From Bartonella schoenbuchensis R1 (GTDB taxonomy: Bacteria > Pseudomonadota > Alphaproteobacteria > Rhizobiales > Rhizobiaceae), in the NCBI RefSeq assembly GCF_002022685.1, contig NZ_CP019789.1:372001-436000 (forward strand): 64,000 nucleotides of DNA. The letters run 5' to 3'. How positions within the stretch are numbered: position 1 is the first letter of the stretch; each line of letters opens with the position of its first letter. The position numbers and the translations under genes were made by a program. Below, one piece after another: positions 52,456-62,956 of this stretch. Under the pieces are notes generated by a model. It had not been told where the DNA came from and made no database searches. It was given only the letters and a program-made list of their open reading frames with translations.

Positions 52456-54678
52456 TTAGATTGCAAGCTTCGAGAAATCCGCGACATTTTGTGTGATTAA
52501 GCGGATACGTTCAAGAAGAGCAAGACGATTAGCGCGAATAGCGGAATTTTTATCGTTTACTAATACTTTTTCAAAAAATGTATCAATAGGTTTTTTAAGT
52601 GGTACAAGGGCATTGAGTGCAAGTGATAAATTAGTTGCATTAGTCTGATCATGAAGCTTTTTTTCTGCGTCAATGATTGCTTGATATAATTGTTTTTCTT
52701 CTATTTCGCTAAAAAGTTCAGGGTTAAGTGTGTTTATTGTTGTGATATCTTTAGATGGTTGATTTTCAAGAATATTTACGACACGTTTTACAGAAGCTAA
52801 AAAATCATTTCCATCATTTGTGTTGATAAAAACAATGAGTGATTCAATACAACGTGCAACTAATAAAAAATCATCAGCATCTTTGGTTAAAACTGCTTCA
52901 ATAGCATCATAACGAGCTCCTTCATCTTTAAGATAAATTTTCAAGCGTTCATGTAAAAATGACAAGAGATCTGATAAAATATCTTTTTTTGTTTCTGAAA
53001 GAGTATTTTGTTGTTGTTTAGCTTCTATTTTTGGGGAGGTATATTTTATTTTTTGTTGTAAAAAAAGATCCACCGCCTGATCAAAGAGGGGCATAAGGTT
53101 AATTTTCCAATCACGTGAAAGCACAAGCTTTATAATTCCTAGTGCTGCTCGCCTTAATGCATAAGGATCTTTTGAACTGGTTGGTTTTTCATTGATAAGC
53201 CAAAAACCAACAAGTATGTCAATTTTGTCAGCTAATGCAACTGCTATAGCGATAGGTTCACACGGGATTCGATCTGTTGGTCCTAGAGGTTTGTAGTGAT
53301 CTTCGATTGCTTCAGCTACGTGGGGATCTTCTCCTTGGAGAAGTGCATATTTTCGCCCCATCAGCCCTTGTAGCTCAGGAAATTCGGCAACAATTCCTGT
53401 TTGCAGATCAGCTTTTGCAAGTATTGCTGCACGTTTTGCCAGTAGAGGATCTGCTTGCACTAAAGGTGCAATTTTTTGTGCTAAAGCAGCAATCCTTTCT
53501 ACCCTTGCACCTTGCGTCCCTAACTTGGCATGGAAGGTCACATTCAAATAATCTAGCTGTGCTATTCGCTGATCAAGAGGTTTATTTAAATCAAGATCAA
53601 ATTTTGCAGCAGAATCTTTCAAATGCGCGATATCCGGTAAATCATGCTGATCTGTTTGCCAAAAATAAAGTGCATCGGAAAGACGAGCGCGTACAACTTT
53701 ACTATTACCCTTGGTAATTTCTTTACCACCATCATTTGCAAGAACATTAGAAACGAGGATAAAATGATTAGATAGTTTAATCTTTTCCCCCTGTTTGCGA
53801 GTGACGAAGCATTTTTGATTAGCTCGAATGGTTAAGCGGATAATTTCTGGAGGAATATCAAGAAAAGTCTTATCGAAATCGCCCATAAGGACAACAGGCC
53901 ATTCAACAAGTCCTGCGACTTCTTCCAAAAGCGCATTATCTTGAACAAGCTCTAAACCGTTGGCAAAACAAAGATTTTGAGCATCTGCTAAAATAATATT
54001 TTTTCGCCTTTCTGTATCCAGAATAACTTTGTGAGCTTCAAGCAGAGTGACATAGTCATCAAAACGGCGTATTTGGATAGGTTTTCCATCACTTAAGAAA
54101 CGATGACCATAGGTTAAATTATTACTTTTAAGAAAGCCAACTGTAAATGGAACGATGTGTGTTTCCCCAATTTCTGGTCCGAAAACACAAAGAATATTTT
54201 GTAAAGATCGGACCCATTTCAAGGCTCCAGTTTGGGCTGAATCTTGGCCCCAACGCATGGATTTTGGCCATGGAAAATTACGGATAATATCAGGCAAAAT
54301 ATCAGCAATAATTTCTTCTGCAGCCCGACCTTTTTTGGTGATTTTAGCGACATAAAAATCACCTTTTTTACTATCATGTACAATATGTGCTTCAGAAATA
54401 TTATTAAGGCCTGTAGCACGCAAAAAACCATCAATCATATGCTGTGGTGATTTTGTGCTGGGACCTCTGCGTTCCTCGTGGGTATCTTGTGAGCTTGTAG
54501 AAAGACCACGTATATCTAATGTTAACCGGCGGGGTGTCCAATATTCACAGGCAGCTTTATAAGTTAATCCTGCATGAACAAGTTGGTCAGTAACACATTT
54601 TTTGAGATCAGAAGCAGCTTTACGTTGCATCCGAGCAGGGATTTCTTCACTAAAGAGCTCGAGAAGAAGATTAGACAT
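52456..54678 (-). CDS. glyS: glycyl-tRNA synthetase beta subunit
   Basis: 740-aa subunit of the bacterial alpha2-beta2 enzyme. The N-terminus LLLELFSEEIPARMQRKA is diagnostic of GlyS; the HD-like region around residues 365-470 and a C-terminal anticodon-binding-like DALR region (EALL-type ending around NRLALLERIRLI) follow. Slightly longer than many homologues, as usual in Rhizobiales. The ATG shares one base with the glyQ stop (TAATG), so the two are translationally coupled. Confidence 0.94.
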   Translation of the reverse strand: MSNLLLELFSEEIPARMQRKAASDLKKCVTDQLVHAGLTYKAACEYWTPRRLTLDIRGLSTSSQDTHEERRGPSTKSPQHMIDGFLRATGLNNISEAHIVHDSKKGDFYVAKITKKGRAAEEIIADILPDIIRNFPWPKSMRWGQDSAQTGALKWVRSLQNILCVFGPEIGETHIVPFTVGFLKSNNLTYGHRFLSDGKPIQIRRFDDYVTLLEAHKVILDTERRKNIILADAQNLCFANGLELVQDNALLEEVAGLVEWPVVLMGDFDKTFLDIPPEIIRLTIRANQKCFVTRKQGEKIKLSNHFILVSNVLANDGGKEITKGNSKVVRARLSDALYFWQTDQHDLPDIAHLKDSAAKFDLDLNKPLDQRIAQLDYLNVTFHAKLGTQGARVERIAALAQKIAPLVQADPLLAKRAAILAKADLQTGIVAEFPELQGLMGRKYALLQGEDPHVAEAIEDHYKPLGPTDRIPCEPIAIAVALADKIDILVGFWLINEKPTSSKDPYALRRAALGIIKLVLSRDWKINLMPLFDQAVDLFLQQKIKYTSPKIEAKQQQNTLSETKKDILSDLLSFLHERLKIYLKDEGARYDAIEAVLTKDADDFLLVARCIESLIVFINTNDGNDFLASVKRVVNILENQPSKDITTINTLNPELFSEIEEKQLYQAIIDAEKKLHDQTNATNLSLALNALVPLKKPIDTFFEKVLVNDKNSAIRANRLALLERIRLITQNVADFSKLAI

Positions 54679-55622
54679 TAGATTTCACCTTTCGTATGAG
54701 CTTGACCAGCCTCAGTTGATAGAAAGGCTTCACCACAACGGCGTGCTAGATCACGGATACGAAGAATATAACTTTGTCTTTCGGTTACAGAGATAACACC
54801 GCGTGCTTGAAGAAGATTAAAAATATGACTAGCTTTAATACATTGATCGTAAGCTGGTAAAACACATTGATGGTAGCTATTTTCTTTGTTTGGTTTTCCA
54901 ACTTCAAGAAGTGCGATACACTCGCGTTCTGCATCAATAAAATGTTGATGTAGCAATTTGGTATCAGCAAACTCAAAATTATAATGTGAATATTCCTGTT
55001 CTGCTTGTAAAAAAATATCTCTATAACTTATTTTGTTTGCGCCATCTAAACCATTAAAATTAAGATCATAGACGTTGTCGACTCCTTGGATGTACATTGC
55101 TAAGCGTTCAAGCCCATAAGTAATTTCTCCTGAAACTGGCATACACTCAATGCCGCAAACCTGTTGAAAGTAAGTGAATTGAGAGATTTCCATTCCGTCG
55201 CACCAGCATTCCCATCCAAGTCCCCAAGCTCCAAGTGTTGGGCTTTCCCAATCATCTTCGACAAAACGAATATCATGCAGTTTTGTATCGAGGCCAATAG
55301 CTTGTAGAGAGTTAATGTAAAGCTCTTGTAAATCTGGAGGAGAGGGTTTGAGAAGCACTTGAAATTGATAATAGTGCTGTAAACGATTTGGATTTTTACC
55401 GTACCTACCATCTGCTGGACGCCGGGAAGGCTGGACATAAGCCACTTTCCAAGGGCGTGGTCCTAATGAACGCAGCGTTGTAGCTGGATGAAAAGTCCCA
55501 GCGCCTACTTCCATATCATAGGGTTGCAGAATTGCACATCCATATTGAGCCCAGTAATTTTGCAAAGTTAAAATGAGCCCTTGAAAAGAACGTGCAGGAT
55601 TGAGATACTCAGGGAAATTCAC
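54678..55622 (-). CDS. glyQ: glycyl-tRNA synthetase alpha subunit
   Basis: 314-aa catalytic class II subunit. [20 protein letters not shown] at the N-terminus, [18 protein letters not shown] (motif 2 region) and [18 protein letters not shown] are characteristic. Directly upstream of glyS. Confidence 0.95.
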   Translation of the reverse strand: MNFPEYLNPARSFQGLILTLQNYWAQYGCAILQPYDMEVGAGTFHPATTLRSLGPRPWKVAYVQPSRRPADGRYGKNPNRLQHYYQFQVLLKPSPPDLQELYINSLQAIGLDTKLHDIRFVEDDWESPTLGAWGLGWECWCDGMEISQFTYFQQVCGIECMPVSGEITYGLERLAMYIQGVDNVYDLNFNGLDGANKISYRDIFLQAEQEYSHYNFEFADTKLLHQHFIDAERECIALLEVGKPNKENSYHQCVLPAYDQCIKASHIFNLLQARGVISVTERQSYILRIRDLARRCGEAFLSTEAGQAHTKGEI

Positions 55623-55683
55623 GTTTGATACTCTTAATATGTGATTAGTAGATAAATCAAAGAAATTTAATCTTTATTACTGT

Positions 55684-57408
55684 CTATTGCTTTGCATGGT
55701 CAAGCGTTGTTGTGTCTTGCAAACCAAATTTCAGTTTTTCTTTGATTTTTTCTAAATTTTCTGGCTGTCCATCAATAGCATGATTCCATTGAAATACTGC
55801 TTCACGTTTGCGCCCAACTTTCCAATAAACATCACCCAAATGATCATTCAATGTTGGGTCTTGAGGTTGTAATTTGACGGCAGTTTCCAATATTTTTACA
55901 GCCTGATTATATTGCTTTAGTTTATAATGGGCCCATCCTAGAGAATCAAGAATGTAACCATTTTTTGGCTGTAATGCTGAAGCTTTTTGAAGCATGGATA
56001 ATGATTCTTCAAGTTTTTGATTACGATCAATAAGTGTATAACCTAGATAATTAAGTACGTGTGGCTGATCAGGGAATAATTCCAGTGCTTTTCGTAAATC
56101 AGTTTCGGCTTTTGTCCAATGTTTTAGACGTTCAAATGCGATGCCACGTTGATAAAAGAGTTTCCAATCATCTTTTTGAAAATCTACCGTTTGTATAATA
56201 GCACGATCCATAATTTTAACAGCTTCAGCAAAGTTATTTTTTTGCATATAAATAGCAGATAGCGCTATATAAATAGTGCGATCATTGGGATTTTTTTTCT
56301 CTAATGATGTTAATAACTTAATGGCTTCAGTGTGTTGATTGTTATTGGCAAGGGTTAATGCGAGCTGCAATTGTCCCTCTCTATAATAAGGAGAGTGGGG
56401 TGATAAAGCGCGATAAAGTTTTATTGCTTGATCAGGGTCATTCAATTTAGCAGAGACGTTTGCTAGTTGGAACAATGTAGCATCATTTTGAGGATATAAG
56501 GCTAGAGATAATTGTTTGAAAATACGGGCAACATGTTCTGATTTTCTTCGATTGAGTGTTGTTCCAAAGTCATACAATATTTCACCCGCTCCTTGCTGAG
56601 GTGTTTTAACGGGATTTTCTAAATTAGCGCCTTTTTCAACTTTTTGTCGGATATTTTTAAGTATCTCTCGACCTGACAACATCTTTTCGCCGTTCTGAAT
56701 AGTTTGAATAGCTTGGCTACGCATTTTTTGACGCAATTGGAATGAAGCATAGGCTATAATAATACGTTCATAGGTGTCAGGAGAGACCATAGCACCTTGT
56801 TGATTGTTTAATGCTTGCATAAAATATTTTTTTGCCTCTTTAGGGCGTTTTGCCAGATCACTCATAAGAGCGAGGTGGTAGTGGATGAAAAGATTATACC
56901 AAATAGGCCCTAAAAGCTTTTTAAGATCAGCTATTGCTTGAGAGTGATTACCTGATCCAAATGTAGCCCAAGCGCTTATCACGTCAAACGCCGGGTTATT
57001 GATTGAAGGAGATGTTTTTAATTGTGGGAGGGGTTTAACGTCTTTATAATTTTTTTTGATGAGGTTATCTATTGACAATGTCAGGGAAATAAAAGGATGG
57101 CTAATATTTTGTGCTTCCAATTTTTTTGCTTGTTTGACAGCCTCTTTAAATGCACCTACTGAAAGCATCGCTTCAAAGATTTCTTTTTGTGCATCAATGT
57201 TATTGGGGTTATAGGTGAGTGCTTGTTTAAAATAATTAATAGCAAGATTAGTTTCATTTTCATGATTTGCAACTCGCCCTGCTAGATAGGCACCTGTAAA
57301 TGATCGTGCATCAATAGCTGAATCGATTTTGCTATAGACGGGTGAGGACATCAGCACGATTCCCGCTATAGCGAGAGTAAAAAAGCAGGGCCTTATTGCA
57401 CAGTGCAT
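55684..57408 (-). CDS. exported tetratricopeptide repeat protein
   Basis: 574-aa protein with a signal peptide (ACFFTLAIAGIVLMSS-like segment, cleaved near VYS) and many TPR units throughout, for example INYFKQALTYNPNNIDAQ near the N-terminus and AETDLRKALELFPDQPHVL and AVKILETAVKLQPQDPTL towards the C-terminus. No enzymatic domain seen; a periplasmic scaffold or assembly role is inferred. I start at ATG 57408, 9 bases after AGAAGG; the frame opens with an ATG at 57432. Confidence 0.82.
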   Translation of the reverse strand: MHCAIRPCFFTLAIAGIVLMSSPVYSKIDSAIDARSFTGAYLAGRVANHENETNLAINYFKQALTYNPNNIDAQKEIFEAMLSVGAFKEAVKQAKKLEAQNISHPFISLTLSIDNLIKKNYKDVKPLPQLKTSPSINNPAFDVISAWATFGSGNHSQAIADLKKLLGPIWYNLFIHYHLALMSDLAKRPKEAKKYFMQALNNQQGAMVSPDTYERIIIAYASFQLRQKMRSQAIQTIQNGEKMLSGREILKNIRQKVEKGANLENPVKTPQQGAGEILYDFGTTLNRRKSEHVARIFKQLSLALYPQNDATLFQLANVSAKLNDPDQAIKLYRALSPHSPYYREGQLQLALTLANNNQHTEAIKLLTSLEKKNPNDRTIYIALSAIYMQKNNFAEAVKIMDRAIIQTVDFQKDDWKLFYQRGIAFERLKHWTKAETDLRKALELFPDQPHVLNYLGYTLIDRNQKLEESLSMLQKASALQPKNGYILDSLGWAHYKLKQYNQAVKILETAVKLQPQDPTLNDHLGDVYWKVGRKREAVFQWNHAIDGQPENLEKIKEKLKFGLQDTTTLDHAKQ

Positions 57409-57500
57409 AGAGCTCATCCTTCTAAAAATCATGAATTTATGATACGATTTATAAACATATTAGGCTTCTTTGTAGAAAATATTATTATTCTTGCAAATAA

Positions 57501-58517
57501 TCAGTTTATACGTGCAATACAAAAATCAACAATTTCAATGAATGCATTTTTTTGAGGGTTTTCTTTTATTGGAGAAAGAGCGTCGATTGCTTGTTTTCCA
57601 TAGATGCGTGCCTGTTCTATTGTATCAGTTAGACTATCATATTTTTCCATTAAATGTTGTGCGTGTACTAAAGATTCATCGTTATTATTATTGTTTTCAA
57701 GAGCTTGTTTCCAAAATGCTTTTTCTGTTGCATTACCGCGTGTATATGAGAGGATAACGGGCATAGTAATTTTGCCTTCTCGGAAATCATCTCCTATATT
57801 TTTTCCTAAATGTTCAGCATTGCCACTATAATCAAGTGCATCATCAACCAATTGAAAAGCTAACCCTAATGATGTGCCATATTCGCGTAATGCTAAACGT
57901 TCTTCGTGTCCATAACCAGCGATGATTGGCCCAACTTCAGCGGCAGCTGAAAAAAGTGCGGCTGTTTTTGCATTAATGATTTTAAGATAATCTGAAGCAG
58001 TGGTTTCTATATTTTGGGCAGCGGCAAGCTGCATGACCTCTCCTTCAGCAATAATTGCTGCGGCGTTTGCTAAAATAGTGAGCGCTTCCATAGAGCCAAC
58101 ATCTACAATCATTTTAAAAGCTTGTCCTAGAAGAAAATCACCAACAAGTACACTTGCTTTATTTCCCCAAATCATTCGTGCAGTAGATTTTCCACGGCGG
58201 AGATTACTTTCATCAACTACATCATCATGTAATAAAGTTGCTGTATGCATAAACTCAATTGCTGTTGCAAGCTTTATATGCCCATCACCTTGATATCCAA
58301 ACATATCAGCTGCAGCTAGTGTAATCATTGGACGTAGCCGTTTTCCTCCTGATGAAATAAGATAATTACAAATTTCAGGGATCATTTCGACATCAGCTTG
58401 AACCATAGAGATAATTAATTGGTTTACACGTTCCATATTATCTTTGGTGAGGTTGATGAGAGTTTGGGAAGAAACCTGGTTATTTTTTTTATAGTCTTGT
58501 TTTATGATAGCACCCAA
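57501..58517 (-). CDS. ispB: long-chain polyprenyl diphosphate synthase (octaprenyl type)
   Basis: 338-aa trans-isoprenyl diphosphate synthase making the ubiquinone side chain. First aspartate-rich motif LLHDDVVDESNLRRG (about residue 93), second in FQLVDDALDYSG. The residues before the first motif, which set chain length, are small (EFMHTAT), consistent with a long-chain product; exact length cannot be read. TTG start at 58517, 9 bases after AGGAG. With ubiG, a second ubiquinone gene in the window. Confidence 0.88.
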   Translation of the reverse strand: MGAIIKQDYKKNNQVSSQTLINLTKDNMERVNQLIISMVQADVEMIPEICNYLISSGGKRLRPMITLAAADMFGYQGDGHIKLATAIEFMHTATLLHDDVVDESNLRRGKSTARMIWGNKASVLVGDFLLGQAFKMIVDVGSMEALTILANAAAIIAEGEVMQLAAAQNIETTASDYLKIINAKTAALFSAAAEVGPIIAGYGHEERLALREYGTSLGLAFQLVDDALDYSGNAEHLGKNIGDDFREGKITMPVILSYTRGNATEKAFWKQALENNNNNDESLVHAQHLMEKYDSLTDTIEQARIYGKQAIDALSPIKENPQKNAFIEIVDFCIARIN

Positions 58518-58766
58518 TTGGTTTACTCCTAGAGTATTTTTAATAAATATAGATAAGCTTTATTTTCTATTCGTAGCATAAAGCGGGATTACTTTTGACT
58601 CAAGCTTTGATACTGCCTTGAAGTAGAAGTTTTTTAAATATTTAGAAGAGTGTTTTTTCTACGCTTAGGGAATATAATTATTATAATAAGGCAATAATTT
58701 TGAAATTAAGATAATTTAATTACAATTGGAAGAAGGGCAATATAAAGATCAATATTAGGCTTACAG

Positions 58767-59555
58767 ATGGATAGCGCGACGAATCATAGTGATGAGACAA
58801 TTGATGAATTTCATCGTGGGAAGTTTTACTTAGTTCAACCACGTTTGCAGGGGCATCGTTCTGGTATGGACGCTATGTTGTTGGCTGGTCTGGTTCCTGA
58901 TAACTTTAAAGGAAAGGTTGTCGATTTAGGCGCAGGCGCAGGCGCAGCGGGATTAGCAGTTGCTGCACGTTGTTTAGAAACTCACGTTACATTAGTTGAA
59001 CGATCAGCTTTTATGATATCTTATGCTCAAAAAACGCTTGCGCTAAAACAAAATAAGGAACTAGCTAGCCGAGTGTGTTTATTAGAAGCAGATATTGCTT
59101 TAAAAGGCAATGCACGCTTAAAGGCAGGTTTAATGGATAATGTTTTTGATTTTGCGATTATGAATCCACCTTTTAATAATCCTATGGATCGTAAAACACC
59201 TGATGAACAAAAGTCTGAGGCACATGTTATGCCTGAAGCAATGTTTGACAATTGGTTACGCAGTGCAGCTGCAATTGTTAAACCAGGTGGATATCTAGGG
59301 TTGATTGCACGTCCCCAATCGCTTAATGATATATTACACGCTTTAGAGGGGCGTTTTGGTAATATATGTGTAATTCCTGTTCATTCTCGAGCTAAAGCGG
59401 CCGCAACTCGTATGTTATTTTATGCAAAACGGGGAAGTCGAGCAGCTTTATCTATATTGCCGGCGTTAATTGTGCATGAAGATGAAGGTCATGCTTTTTC
59501 GCCACGGGTTGATGCAATCAATAATGGGTGTATAAGCTTGTGGGAACTTTTTTAA
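58767..59555 (+). CDS. tRNA1(Val) (adenine-N6)-methyltransferase-like protein
   Basis: 262-aa class I methyltransferase. It begins with FYLVQPRLQGHRSGMDAMLL, the TrmN6/YfiC-like substrate-facing start, then SAM motif VVDLGAGAGAAGLAVAARC and the adenine-binding NPPFNNPMDRKTPDE. The NPPF motif indicates N6-adenine (or N5-glutamine) methylation; the tRNA target is inferred from homology. Confidence 0.8.
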   Translation: MDSATNHSDETIDEFHRGKFYLVQPRLQGHRSGMDAMLLAGLVPDNFKGKVVDLGAGAGAAGLAVAARCLETHVTLVERSAFMISYAQKTLALKQNKELASRVCLLEADIALKGNARLKAGLMDNVFDFAIMNPPFNNPMDRKTPDEQKSEAHVMPEAMFDNWLRSAAAIVKPGGYLGLIARPQSLNDILHALEGRFGNICVIPVHSRAKAAATRMLFYAKRGSRAALSILPALIVHEDEGHAFSPRVDAINNGCISLWELF

Positions 59556-59654
59556 TGATGTCTTGTGTTTTTTAGCTTATTTTTTAAATTTGGATTAAGC
59601 TTTTTATTTATTTTCGAGTTATGTTTTCTCGATTTCTTATAGGGAGATTTTGTT

Positions 59655-60506
59655 TTGATTAACAGTGTTAAAAATCTTATTCCACGTCGTTTTCTTTCCA
59701 GTAAACTTGAAATTCCTGTAGTACGACTTCATGGGGCAATTATGGATTCAAATTCATTTATGGCTCGTACGCTTTCGCTAGGTAGATGCGCCCCCCTTTT
59801 AGACAAGGCTTTTGCCGATAAAAAAGCACCAGCTGTTGTTTTAATTATCAATTCTCCCGGTGGTTCACCTGTACAATCACGTCTCATTTTTCAGCGTATT
59901 CGAGATTTGGCAAATGAGAAGAATAAACAGGTTCTCGTATTTATTGAAGATGTAGCAGCATCAGGTGGTTATATGATTGCTTGCGCTGGGGATGAAATTT
60001 TTGCTGACCCTTCTTCTGTTGTGGGCTCTATTGGGGTTGTTTCAGCTTCTTTTGGTTTTCCTGAGCTTTTGAAGAAAATTGGTGTGGAACGGCGTGTTTA
60101 TACAGCAGGAAAAAACAAAGTTGTATTAGATCCATTTCAGCCAGAAAAGAAGATGGGCGTTGAACATTTGAAATCTTTGCAACTTGAAGTTCACCAAACT
60201 TTTATTGATTTGGTCAAAGAACGGCGTGCATCGAAATTATCAGATGATTCAGATATTTTTACAGGAATGTTTTGGAGTGGAAAGAAAGGTGTTGAGCTTG
60301 GCTTGGTTGATCAGTTAGGTGATGTACGCTCTGTTATTAAAGACCGGTTTGGTTATGATACAAAGCTTCGGTTAATTTCTCCTTCCAAAAGTTTTTTTGG
60401 GCCTAAAATGCCTTCGGGAGTTACTGCTGATATGGTTTATACAGCAGTTGATAGTGCATGGATGGCAGCAGAAGAACGGGCACTTTGGCAACGGTATGGT
60501 TTGTAA
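59655..60506 (+). CDS. S49 family signal peptide peptidase-like serine protease
   Basis: 283-aa protein of the SppA/SohB group, single-domain short form. The catalytic serine is in EDVAASGGYMIACAGDEI (about residue 104) and the general-base lysine region reads YTAGKNKVVLDPF. No clear N-terminal membrane helix is seen, unlike longer SppA, so it may be cytosolic or peripheral. TTG start at 59655, 7 bases after AGGGAGA. Confidence 0.85.
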   Translation: MINSVKNLIPRRFLSSKLEIPVVRLHGAIMDSNSFMARTLSLGRCAPLLDKAFADKKAPAVVLIINSPGGSPVQSRLIFQRIRDLANEKNKQVLVFIEDVAASGGYMIACAGDEIFADPSSVVGSIGVVSASFGFPELLKKIGVERRVYTAGKNKVVLDPFQPEKKMGVEHLKSLQLEVHQTFIDLVKERRASKLSDDSDIFTGMFWSGKKGVELGLVDQLGDVRSVIKDRFGYDTKLRLISPSKSFFGPKMPSGVTADMVYTAVDSAWMAAEERALWQRYGL

Positions 60507-60585
60507 TTAGAATACCATTTTATTTACATTTAATTTGGTTGGCGATTTTGCTTAGAAGCTATTGCGAGAGGAAAAGGGATTTAAA

Positions 60586-60765
60586 ATGATCCGACTTATT
60601 TTATTCAGTTTCATTGGTGTGATGATTCTGTATATTTATTATTTATTTAGGCGCCAGTTACACTGGGTGTTGCAACGTGTTTGCCATACAAGAGTTAAAT
60701 CACGTACAGATGTAAAAGGAACTCTTGTGAAAGATCCTCGTACAGGTGAATATTACGTTAAATGA
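60586..60765 (+). CDS. small single-helix membrane protein
   Basis: 59-aa protein with an N-terminal membrane helix ([20 protein letters not shown]) followed by a basic tail ending [15 protein letters not shown], a motif I associate with conserved Rhizobiales proteins of unknown function. ATG 60586 has AAGGGA upstream; the frame extends to 60562. Its stop overlaps the ispE start. Confidence 0.65.
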   Translation: MIRLILFSFIGVMILYIYYLFRRQLHWVLQRVCHTRVKSRTDVKGTLVKDPRTGEYYVK

Positions 60766-61670
60766 TATCAGGTGCGCAGGCTTCTCTTAAAGAGGGTTTT
60801 CATCTTTTAACACCTATTAAGTTGAATCTGGCTTTGCACGTTGTGGGTCAGCGCGCTGATGGTTATCATTTATTAGAAAGTTTGGTCTATTTTAGTCTTA
60901 GTGGTGATTGTTTAAGTTATACACCTTTTACAAAAGATCACTTTATTGTAAAAGGTCCCTTTGCTAATGGGCTTGTTTCTTATTCAGATAATTTAGTTGT
61001 CCGCGCCCACAATTTGATGCGCAAGATATTTCCTGAAAATGCTAGACCTGCCTTTTTTCAGCTTATTAAAACGTTACCTGTTGCTTCGGGTATTGGTGGT
61101 GGATCAGGAGATGCTGCTGGGGTTTTTAGTATATTGCGCCGGCAATGGAATCTTGATTGTTCTTGTGAAGAATTAGCGGCAATTAGTTTAGAACTTGGTG
61201 CTGATGTACCGATGTGTCTTTTTGCGTTAGAATATCAGCAACCGCTTTTTGTCCAAGGAATTGGCGGTGATATAACGCGACTAAAAGAAGCTTGTTCTAT
61301 TGCGATGGTATTGGTAAATCATGGTCAACAAATTGAAACATCCGCTATTTTTCAGGCCTTAGAAAAGCGCGATCATCCTCATTTAAAAATTGATCCAGCA
61401 GCTTTAAAAACAGTTTTTTCATTGGTTGAAGCTTTACAAGAAACGCGTAATGATCTTTTTGCTCCTGCATTAAAAATTGCACCTCAATTGGCTGAGGTTT
61501 TATATGCATTAGATGAAAGTGGAGCTCTTTTTTCTCGTATGTCTGGTTCAGGCGCAACTTGCTTTGGCATTTTTAAAGATCAACAAGCAGCTCAAAAAGC
61601 GGCTTTCCTTATCAAATCAGCACATCCAAATTGGTTTGTGAAATCAATTATGACTGTAGGAAGGTTTTGA
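60762..61670 (+). CDS. ispE: 4-diphosphocytidyl-2-C-methyl-D-erythritol kinase
   Basis: 302-aa GHMP kinase of the MEP isoprenoid pathway. The N-terminal [20 protein letters not shown] has the catalytic lysine and histidine, and the ATP loop [16 protein letters not shown] lies around residue 108. The C-terminal glycine motif is [13 protein letters not shown]. The ATG overlaps the previous stop (ATGA), so it is coupled to the small membrane protein. Confidence 0.93.
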   Translation: MISGAQASLKEGFHLLTPIKLNLALHVVGQRADGYHLLESLVYFSLSGDCLSYTPFTKDHFIVKGPFANGLVSYSDNLVVRAHNLMRKIFPENARPAFFQLIKTLPVASGIGGGSGDAAGVFSILRRQWNLDCSCEELAAISLELGADVPMCLFALEYQQPLFVQGIGGDITRLKEACSIAMVLVNHGQQIETSAIFQALEKRDHPHLKIDPAALKTVFSLVEALQETRNDLFAPALKIAPQLAEVLYALDESGALFSRMSGSGATCFGIFKDQQAAQKAAFLIKSAHPNWFVKSIMTVGRF

Positions 61671-62284
61671 TAAGCAATGTGAACATTAAGGGTTGTTGTT
61701 TATAGTGATAATTAACGAATTTATGTTTCTGCTCTTTAATATTAATTCTTTATTCATATCCAAATACATTTTGGAAAAGAGCAATAATTCCTTTACGGCT
61801 TTTGAAAAGGGTAGCTTAAAATAATTTTTCTAGTCGAGTGATACGTATTTTAAAAAAATGATGTTAGCAATAATATGTTGTGTAGGTAAAAGACATGGGA
61901 ATGCTCTTTACTTGAGATTATCATCACAATAGTTTTTTGTTTAGAGGGTGGAAGTGTTTACACGAGAAACTTTAAAGCCTCTTTTAAACAAACAAATAAA
62001 AGAATTTTGAGTATATTTTTCACAGAGTTTTTTATTGAGATGATTGATGTTGTAATAACCTCATCATGTACAAGAGTGGGAGATAATCAATGGAATTTTC
62101 GTGTTTGTTTTCTAGGTTTGATTAAGGCATGTAAAGATGTATAAATAATATTTGGTTGGAAAACTAACGCTCCCCCTATACTTGATTTTTTGTTATCATG
62201 TTGTTTGAGAGCTAAAAAATGTTGGAGTAAGCTATTTTTACTGTGGGGCTTGCGGAAAATAGGTGGTAATGCAAATATAAATAT
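61671..62284. other. 614-base spacer between ispE and rnhB
   Basis: No gene supported. A minus-strand patch at about 61757-61822 reads ATLFKSRKGIIALFQNVFGY before a stop, with an upstream stop next to it, so it could only be a relic. No tRNA-like fold. Confidence 0.35.
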
Positions 62285-62956
62285 ATGTTTCGTCGTGTTC
62301 GCAATTTGTCAAATGTATTTAATGTGCCACTTCAGCCAGATTTTTCGCACGAATTGGATTTACACAAACAAGGCTTCTTTTATATAGCAGGTGTTGATGA
62401 AGTTGGACGAGGGCCTTTAGCTGGACCTGTGGTAACAGCAGCAGTTATTTTAGATAAAAACCACATTCCTGAAGGGTTGAATGATTCAAAGAAATTTTCT
62501 GCTCAACAGCGCAATCAACTTTATGGTAAAATTTTGCAAAATGCGTTGGCAATTTCTGTTGCGAGTATTTGCGCCCGTGTGATTGATCAATCTGATATTA
62601 GGAAAGCAACTTTAGAAGCAATGCGCCGCTGTGTTGTAGGGCTTTCCATTCCAGCTCATTATGTATTGGTTGATGGGCGTGATATTCCACCCCATTTGCT
62701 ATGTCCAGCAACTGCTTTGATAAAAGGTGATCAGCGTTCGGTTTCAATTGCGGCAGCATCCATTGTTGCCAAAGTAACACGTGATCGAATGATGGAATGT
62801 GCTGGGCGGGTTTATGAAAGTTATGGTTTAGAAAAACATGTGGGTTATGCAACAGTAGCACATCGTACGGCTATCGCTAAATATGGGCCCATTTTAGGAT
62901 TGCATCGTTATAGTTTTGCACCACTGAAAGAAGATTATAAGGATGATATTTCATGA
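62285..62956 (+). CDS. rnhB: ribonuclease HII
   Basis: 223-aa nuclease removing ribonucleotides from DNA. The acidic catalytic residues are in [20 protein letters not shown] and [27 protein letters not shown] completes the family pattern. ATG start at 62285; the first 30 residues are a variable extension. The stop overlaps the start of the next gene. Confidence 0.94.
   Translation: MFRRVRNLSNVFNVPLQPDFSHELDLHKQGFFYIAGVDEVGRGPLAGPVVTAAVILDKNHIPEGLNDSKKFSAQQRNQLYGKILQNALAISVASICARVIDQSDIRKATLEAMRRCVVGLSIPAHYVLVDGRDIPPHLLCPATALIKGDQRSVSIAAASIVAKVTRDRMMECAGRVYESYGLEKHVGYATVAHRTAIAKYGPILGLHRYSFAPLKEDYKDDIS

Noticed and set aside
53277..53717. 146-codon open frame antisense to glyS
   Set aside because: Lies wholly inside the well-supported glyS frame; no ribosome site and no recognisable protein.
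62190..62387. 65-codon open frame overlapping the rnhB start
   Set aside because: Cysteine-rich nonsense translation in the rnhB upstream region; the rnhB frame is clearly coding.
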